A DNA stretch of 8,091 bases, from positions 1 to 8,091 of the forward strand of contig JAJQET010000111.1 of assembly GCA_021201515.1 (NCBI GenBank), in the 5' to 3' direction. A program made the position numbers and the translations under genes. Under the pieces are notes generated by a model, which was not told where the DNA came from, did not search any database, and saw only the letters and a list, made by a program, of their open reading frames with translations. Numbering within the stretch: the first letter of the stretch is position 1; each line of letters opens with the position of its first letter. Source of the DNA: Clostridiales bacterium. Lineage in GTDB: Bacteria; Bacillota; Clostridia; Oscillospirales; Oscillospiraceae. Positions 5,560 through 8,091 of this stretch are shown here, piece by piece.

Positions 5560-6113
5560 CCAACCGGGAAAAGCTGGCCGCCGCCGCAAAGCTGACGGCC
5601 TGGGGGTACCTGCTGATCCGCATTGACCTGAACCTGGGCACGCTGGACATCCTGCCGGGCTGGCTGGGCTATCTGCTGATTTTGAAGGCCCTGCCCGCCT
5701 TCGGGGAGGAGGAACCGTCTGCAAAGCTGCTGCGGCCCCTGGGCATCGTCCTGGCCCTGTGGGAGGGGGCGGGGTGGCTGGCCGCCCTGTTCGGGGTGAC
5801 GGTGGACAGCTACCTCCTCACCGTTCTGGCGGGGGTGGTGGAGCTGTACTTCCACTTCCAGCTCCTCACCGACCTGTCCCGCATCGCAGGAAAATACGCC
5901 TGCCCCCAGGAGGGGAAGCTGCTGACCCTCCGGACAGTCTACACCGTGGCCGCCACACTGTCCCTTCTGGCCCTGCCCTGGGAGGACTGGCTGGCCGTGG
6001 GCGTTGCGGTGATGCTGACCGGGGTAGTGACGGCGCTGTGGATCTGCAAGACGCTGTTTTCCTTTCGCCGTTCTCTGGCGGAGGGGGCCGCCGGAGCAAA
6101 GAAAACCGGTTGA
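5556..6113 (+). CDS. Small polytopic membrane protein of unknown function, third gene of the BlaI/M56 operon
   Basis: The product has 185 residues and is mostly hydrophobic. Likely membrane segments are at about 13-23, 33-47, 58-80, 85-104, 128-141 and 145-166, with a short basic tail. The motif IDLNLGTLDILPGWLGYLLILKAL (23-46) resembles a group of uncharacterised clostridial membrane proteins; I do not know a function for them. The start codon overlaps the M56 stop codon (ATGA), with GGAGGAGG 7 nt upstream, so translation is probably coupled to the sensor. It could be a resistance or effector protein controlled by the operon, or an accessory to the sensor. No catalytic motif is visible. No terminator follows it before the next promoter. 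Confidence 0.85.
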   Translation: MTNREKLAAAAKLTAWGYLLIRIDLNLGTLDILPGWLGYLLILKALPAFGEEEPSAKLLRPLGIVLALWEGAGWLAALFGVTVDSYLLTVLAGVVELYFHFQLLTDLSRIAGKYACPQEGKLLTLRTVYTVAATLSLLALPWEDWLAVGVAVMLTGVVTALWICKTLFSFRRSLAEGAAGAKKTG

Positions 6114-6138
6114 CCTGTCCTCCACGAACTGTTACAAT
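6110..6138 (+). promoter_or_regulatory. Promoter of the zinc-ribbon NlpC/P60 gene
   Basis: TTGACC (6110-6115, five of six) and TACAAT (6133-6138, five of six) are separated by exactly 17 nt. The -35 box overlaps the stop codon of the upstream membrane-protein gene. The predicted leader is only about 25 nt. No CTACA-NN-TGTAG box is present, so the gene seems independent of the BlaI-type repressor. Confidence 0.75.
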
Positions 6139-6156
6139 AAGGATACATCGCGGTGA

Positions 6157-6165
6157 AAGGAGGGA
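6157..6165 (+). promoter_or_regulatory. Ribosome binding site fixing the start at 6171
   Basis: AAAGGAGGG ends 5 nt before ATG 6171. A GTG at 6153 in the same frame lies before this site and has no site of its own, so it is rejected as the start. Confidence 0.85.
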
Positions 6166-6170
6166 GCGTC

Positions 6171-7625
6171 ATGTGGGTCTGTCCCCGCTGCCATAGGGAA
6201 ACTGCCGATGAACAGACGCTTTGCCAGGGCTGTGGCTTCGACCGCAGCTGTGACTATACCCGGTATCCGACCTTGTGCGCCGTTCCTTCCTCCGGATGGA
6301 GCACCGCCCGGTTCGGCCTGTCCGGTTCCCCGGGGGACGGCGACAGCCGCACTGTCGGGAGAATGGAAGCGGACACCTGGTTCTCCAACGGAATCTACGG
6401 GCTGTATGTGGCCTGGCTGGCCTGCCACTACCACCTCATCCGTTTCGTCGGCAGAGACGCCTTTGTCTATCGGAACACCTGCCTCTTTACCCCGTGTTAC
6501 AACGTCCCCGACGACGGCGGGGGATCCCCCTCCTACATCGTGCGGGGCAGAGATGGCAAAGCCCGGCTGGATTGCTCCGCCTTCGTCGGCTTGGTGCTGC
6601 GGGGCATCCCCTACGAAGCGTCCCCCTTTGCAAACCACCCCGGGGCGGAGGGGGTTGCGGCTTTCTGGACGCCTTCCAGGGAGTTGGTCTACGGGACGGA
6701 CTGGTACAAGACCGACATCTACGACAGAATGTCGGCAGGCCGGTATGTGAATCTGGGCATTGATGGCTACAGCTCCCTCCGCACCGCCGCACAGCTTGCC
6801 GAGTATTTTTACAGGACGGGGCTGATCCTGTTCGACGCGGAGACGGACGGAGACAGCGCCGATTATGGCAGGGACTTTTCCTCTGTCTTTCTTCTGGAGC
6901 CGGGGGATCTGATCTTCTGGGCAAAGTCCACCGCCAGCCCGGCACAAAAGGCGCGGTTTCGCTCGGTCAGCCATGTCGCCATTGTGGAGGAGCGGAGCAG
7001 CTACTTTGTTCAGGCCACCACCGGTGTCTCCGTTATCACCCGATCGCGGCTGACCGGCACATTGACAGACCGCCGCGGCAGGCACCCCTATGACGAAATC
7101 ACGCTGGTGGTTCGCCCGGACTACCGCTTCGACCGGAGCACCACGGTTTGGGCGCCCATCGGCGTCAACCTGTGCCGATATCCTTGGAATTTTGGCTGCC
7201 CTCCGGGCAACTGCGGCCACTTTGCTAACGGGCTTTCCTACGCCGTCACCGCCTGCAATGCTGCCGGTGACGACGGCATACGAATCTATGGCGAGAAATC
7301 CCCCGCCTGCCGGGGTGTTCCCCTGACAGTCTGGCTGCGGGGGAACCCGGACGACGGGCTGGGGATGCTCCGCCTCGTCCCTGGCCGCTACCGGCTGACC
7401 GGTATGAACGGCACAGGAATCCCGTCCACAGCCTTCGCGTTGCAGCTGCGGAAGGAGGACGGCTCAGAGTTTACCCCGCCCATCCGCTGTTATGACGGCC
7501 GGAGCGTCCGCTTCACCATCACCCAACCTTGCAAGGCGCGCCTGTGTCTGTACATCGGGAGAAGCGGCGCAACCGACGCCATGGACTGCACGATCTACCC
7601 ACACCTGGAGCGGACGGCGGACTGA
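6171..7625 (+). CDS. Zinc-ribbon / NlpC-P60 peptidase / phage-tail-like beta-domain chimera
   Basis: The product has 484 residues and three parts. Residues 1-25 form a zinc ribbon with CPRC (4-7) and CQGC (18-21). About 65-315 is an NlpC/P60-type cysteine peptidase domain: RLDCSAFVGLVLRG (132-144+) gives the nucleophile C135, LEPGDLIFWAK (242-252) is the usual strand, SHVAIV (267-272) gives H268, and Q281 in YFVQAT sits where the third polar residue is expected. The family cleaves cell-wall peptides, typically the D-Glu to diamino acid bond. About 326-484 resembles beta-sandwich domains at the end of Firmicutes phage tail and baseplate proteins: an opening like NLxRYPWNFG (333-342), a middle LVPGRYRLTGMNGTG (402-416), and an ending like LYIGRSGATDAMDCTIYPHLE (460-480). 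No signal peptide is seen, so the protein would stay in the cytoplasm unless released by lysis or a dedicated route. It has its own promoter and no other phage genes around it. Role unknown; possibly a domesticated lysin. Confidence 0.8.
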   Translation: MWVCPRCHRETADEQTLCQGCGFDRSCDYTRYPTLCAVPSSGWSTARFGLSGSPGDGDSRTVGRMEADTWFSNGIYGLYVAWLACHYHLIRFVGRDAFVYRNTCLFTPCYNVPDDGGGSPSYIVRGRDGKARLDCSAFVGLVLRGIPYEASPFANHPGAEGVAAFWTPSRELVYGTDWYKTDIYDRMSAGRYVNLGIDGYSSLRTAAQLAEYFYRTGLILFDAETDGDSADYGRDFSSVFLLEPGDLIFWAKSTASPAQKARFRSVSHVAIVEERSSYFVQATTGVSVITRSRLTGTLTDRRGRHPYDEITLVVRPDYRFDRSTTVWAPIGVNLCRYPWNFGCPPGNCGHFANGLSYAVTACNAAGDDGIRIYGEKSPACRGVPLTVWLRGNPDDGLGMLRLVPGRYRLTGMNGTGIPSTAFALQLRKEDGSEFTPPIRCYDGRSVRFTITQPCKARLCLYIGRSGATDAMDCTIYPHLERTAD

Positions 7626-7705
7626 ACCGGCGGGCGGCGCACGCCGACGAATCCATATTCCATCAGGGGGCGCTTTGCCGGGAGGTCCTTCGTTCCTTCG
7701 CATTG

Positions 7706-7736
7706 ACAGAAAATTCTGATTTCCCCGTCTGTTTTT
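7706..7736 (+). terminator. Weak candidate terminator after the NlpC/P60 gene
   Basis: ACAGA (7706-7710) can pair with TCTGT (7728-7732), with inner AAAT/ATTT pairing, followed by TTTT. The stem is AT-rich and bulged and lies about 80 nt after the stop codon. No better terminator is visible between 7626 and 7787. Confidence 0.3.
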
Positions 7737-7787
7737 ACCATAACTTTTTGGCAAAATTGATTTTCAAGGGAAAAATGTCCATTGCTC

Positions 7788-7816
7788 TTGACTTTTGTCC
7801 CCTGAGCTGTCATAAT
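7788..7816 (+). promoter_or_regulatory. Promoter of pckA
   Basis: TTGACT (7788-7793, five of six) and CATAAT (7811-7816, five of six) are separated by exactly 17 nt. The predicted start of transcription near 7822 gives a leader of about 70 nt. Confidence 0.8.
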
Positions 7817-7835
7817 TGAAGGGCGAGGAAACTGT

Positions 7836-7852
7836 TCAGACCTCCGGTCTGA
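7836..7852 (+). promoter_or_regulatory. Hairpin in the pckA leader
   Basis: TCAGACC (7836-7842) pairs perfectly with GGTCTGA (7846-7852) around a TCC loop. No T run follows, so it is not a terminator. It lies between the promoter and the AGGAGG site (7875-7880) and may stabilise the mRNA or bind a regulator. Confidence 0.5.
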
Positions 7853-7892
7853 GCGATACTTTCACCATCAATGCAGGAGGTTAGGCTAAACT

Positions 7893-8091
7893 ATGGCAAA
7901 GATTGATTTTACAAAGTATGGAATCACCGGGACAACGGAAGTTGTCTACAATCCTTCCTATGAGCAGCTGTTTGAGGACGAGACCGATCCCAAGCTGGAG
8001 GGCTATGACAAGGGCCAGGTCAGCGAACTGGGCGCCGTCAACGTCATGACCGGCGTTTACACCGTCCGCTCCCCCAAGGACAAGTTCATCG
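7893..8091 (+). CDS. pckA: Phosphoenolpyruvate carboxykinase (ATP), 5' part only
   Basis: The gene runs off the right edge; 66 codons are present. The enzyme interconverts oxaloacetate + ATP and PEP + CO2 + ADP. In gut anaerobes it often runs in the CO2-fixing direction to make oxaloacetate, and otherwise serves gluconeogenesis. The N-terminus is characteristic: [20 protein letters not shown] (5-24), then [12 protein letters not shown] and RSPKDKFI near 46-66, the conserved segment that carries a substrate-binding arginine. The residue before that arginine is Val (TVRSPKDKF), where the family usually has Gly (TGRSPKDKF). ATG 7893 is preceded by AGGAGG with 12 nt spacing. It has its own promoter and a hairpin-containing leader, so it is transcribed separately from the gene to its left. 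Confidence 0.93.
   Translation, partial: MAKIDFTKYGITGTTEVVYNPSYEQLFEDETDPKLEGYDKGQVSELGAVNVMTGVYTVRSPKDKFI

Noticed and set aside
6171..7625. Prophage remnant
   Set aside because: Only one domain looks phage-like; there is no integrase, capsid, terminase, holin or attachment-site repeat in the window.
7703..7731. TTGACA at 7703-7708 as a promoter
   Set aside because: The position 17 nt downstream reads CGTCTG and no TATAAT-like box is within range.
1..8091. CRISPR arrays, tRNA or rRNA genes, insertion sequences
   Set aside because: No regularly spaced direct repeats, tRNA-like cloverleaf, rRNA segments, transposase frames or terminal inverted repeats were seen.

Overview
The window looks like a chromosomal segment of a GC-rich Clostridia member, most likely of the Oscillospiraceae (Flavonifractor / Lawsonibacter / Pseudoflavonifractor type). 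The basis is strong AGGAGG-type ribosome binding sites, TTGACA/TATAAT-type promoters with 17-nt spacers, GC-rich coding sequence, a clostridial ATP-type PEP carboxykinase, and a BlaI/M56 regulatory operon. The genus is an inference; no marker here fixes it.

Layout, all genes on the + strand. (1) 85-1825: housekeeping pair plsX (phospholipid synthesis) and rnc (RNase III), closed by a strong rho-independent terminator (1833-1866). (2) 1887-2756: lipoprotein with an M15-type D,D-/L,D-carboxypeptidase domain, followed by a likely terminator. (3) 2757-3267: a 511-nt stretch without an ordinary gene. It holds a promoter, a highly structured stand-alone RNA of about 290 nt ending in a 15-bp terminator hairpin, and then the promoter and double operator of the next operon. 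(4) 3268-6113: three tightly packed genes: a BlaI/MecI-type repressor, a BlaR1-like M56 membrane metalloprotease whose extracellular half is not a recognisable penicillin-binding domain, and a small polytopic membrane protein. (5) 6171-7625: a gene with its own promoter encoding an unusual chimera, zinc ribbon + NlpC/P60 peptidase + a C-terminal domain resembling those of phage tail proteins. (6) 7893-end: the 5' part of pckA behind a clear promoter and a hairpin-bearing leader.

How the genes may work together. plsX and rnc are probably co-transcribed. The repressor, M56 protease and membrane protein form a self-regulated signalling operon: the extracellular half of the M56 protein would sense a signal, its cytoplasmic HELLH protease would lead to cleavage of the repressor, and the repressor would leave the two CTACA-NN-TGTAG boxes that overlap the promoter and ribosome binding site. 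The M15 lipoprotein and the NlpC/P60 protein nearby suggest a cell-envelope theme, but no shared operator links them.

The most interesting items are the stand-alone structured RNA (possibly the raiA-motif family, unconfirmed), the M56 sensor with an unrecognised extracellular domain, and the zinc-ribbon/NlpC/phage-tail-like chimera.
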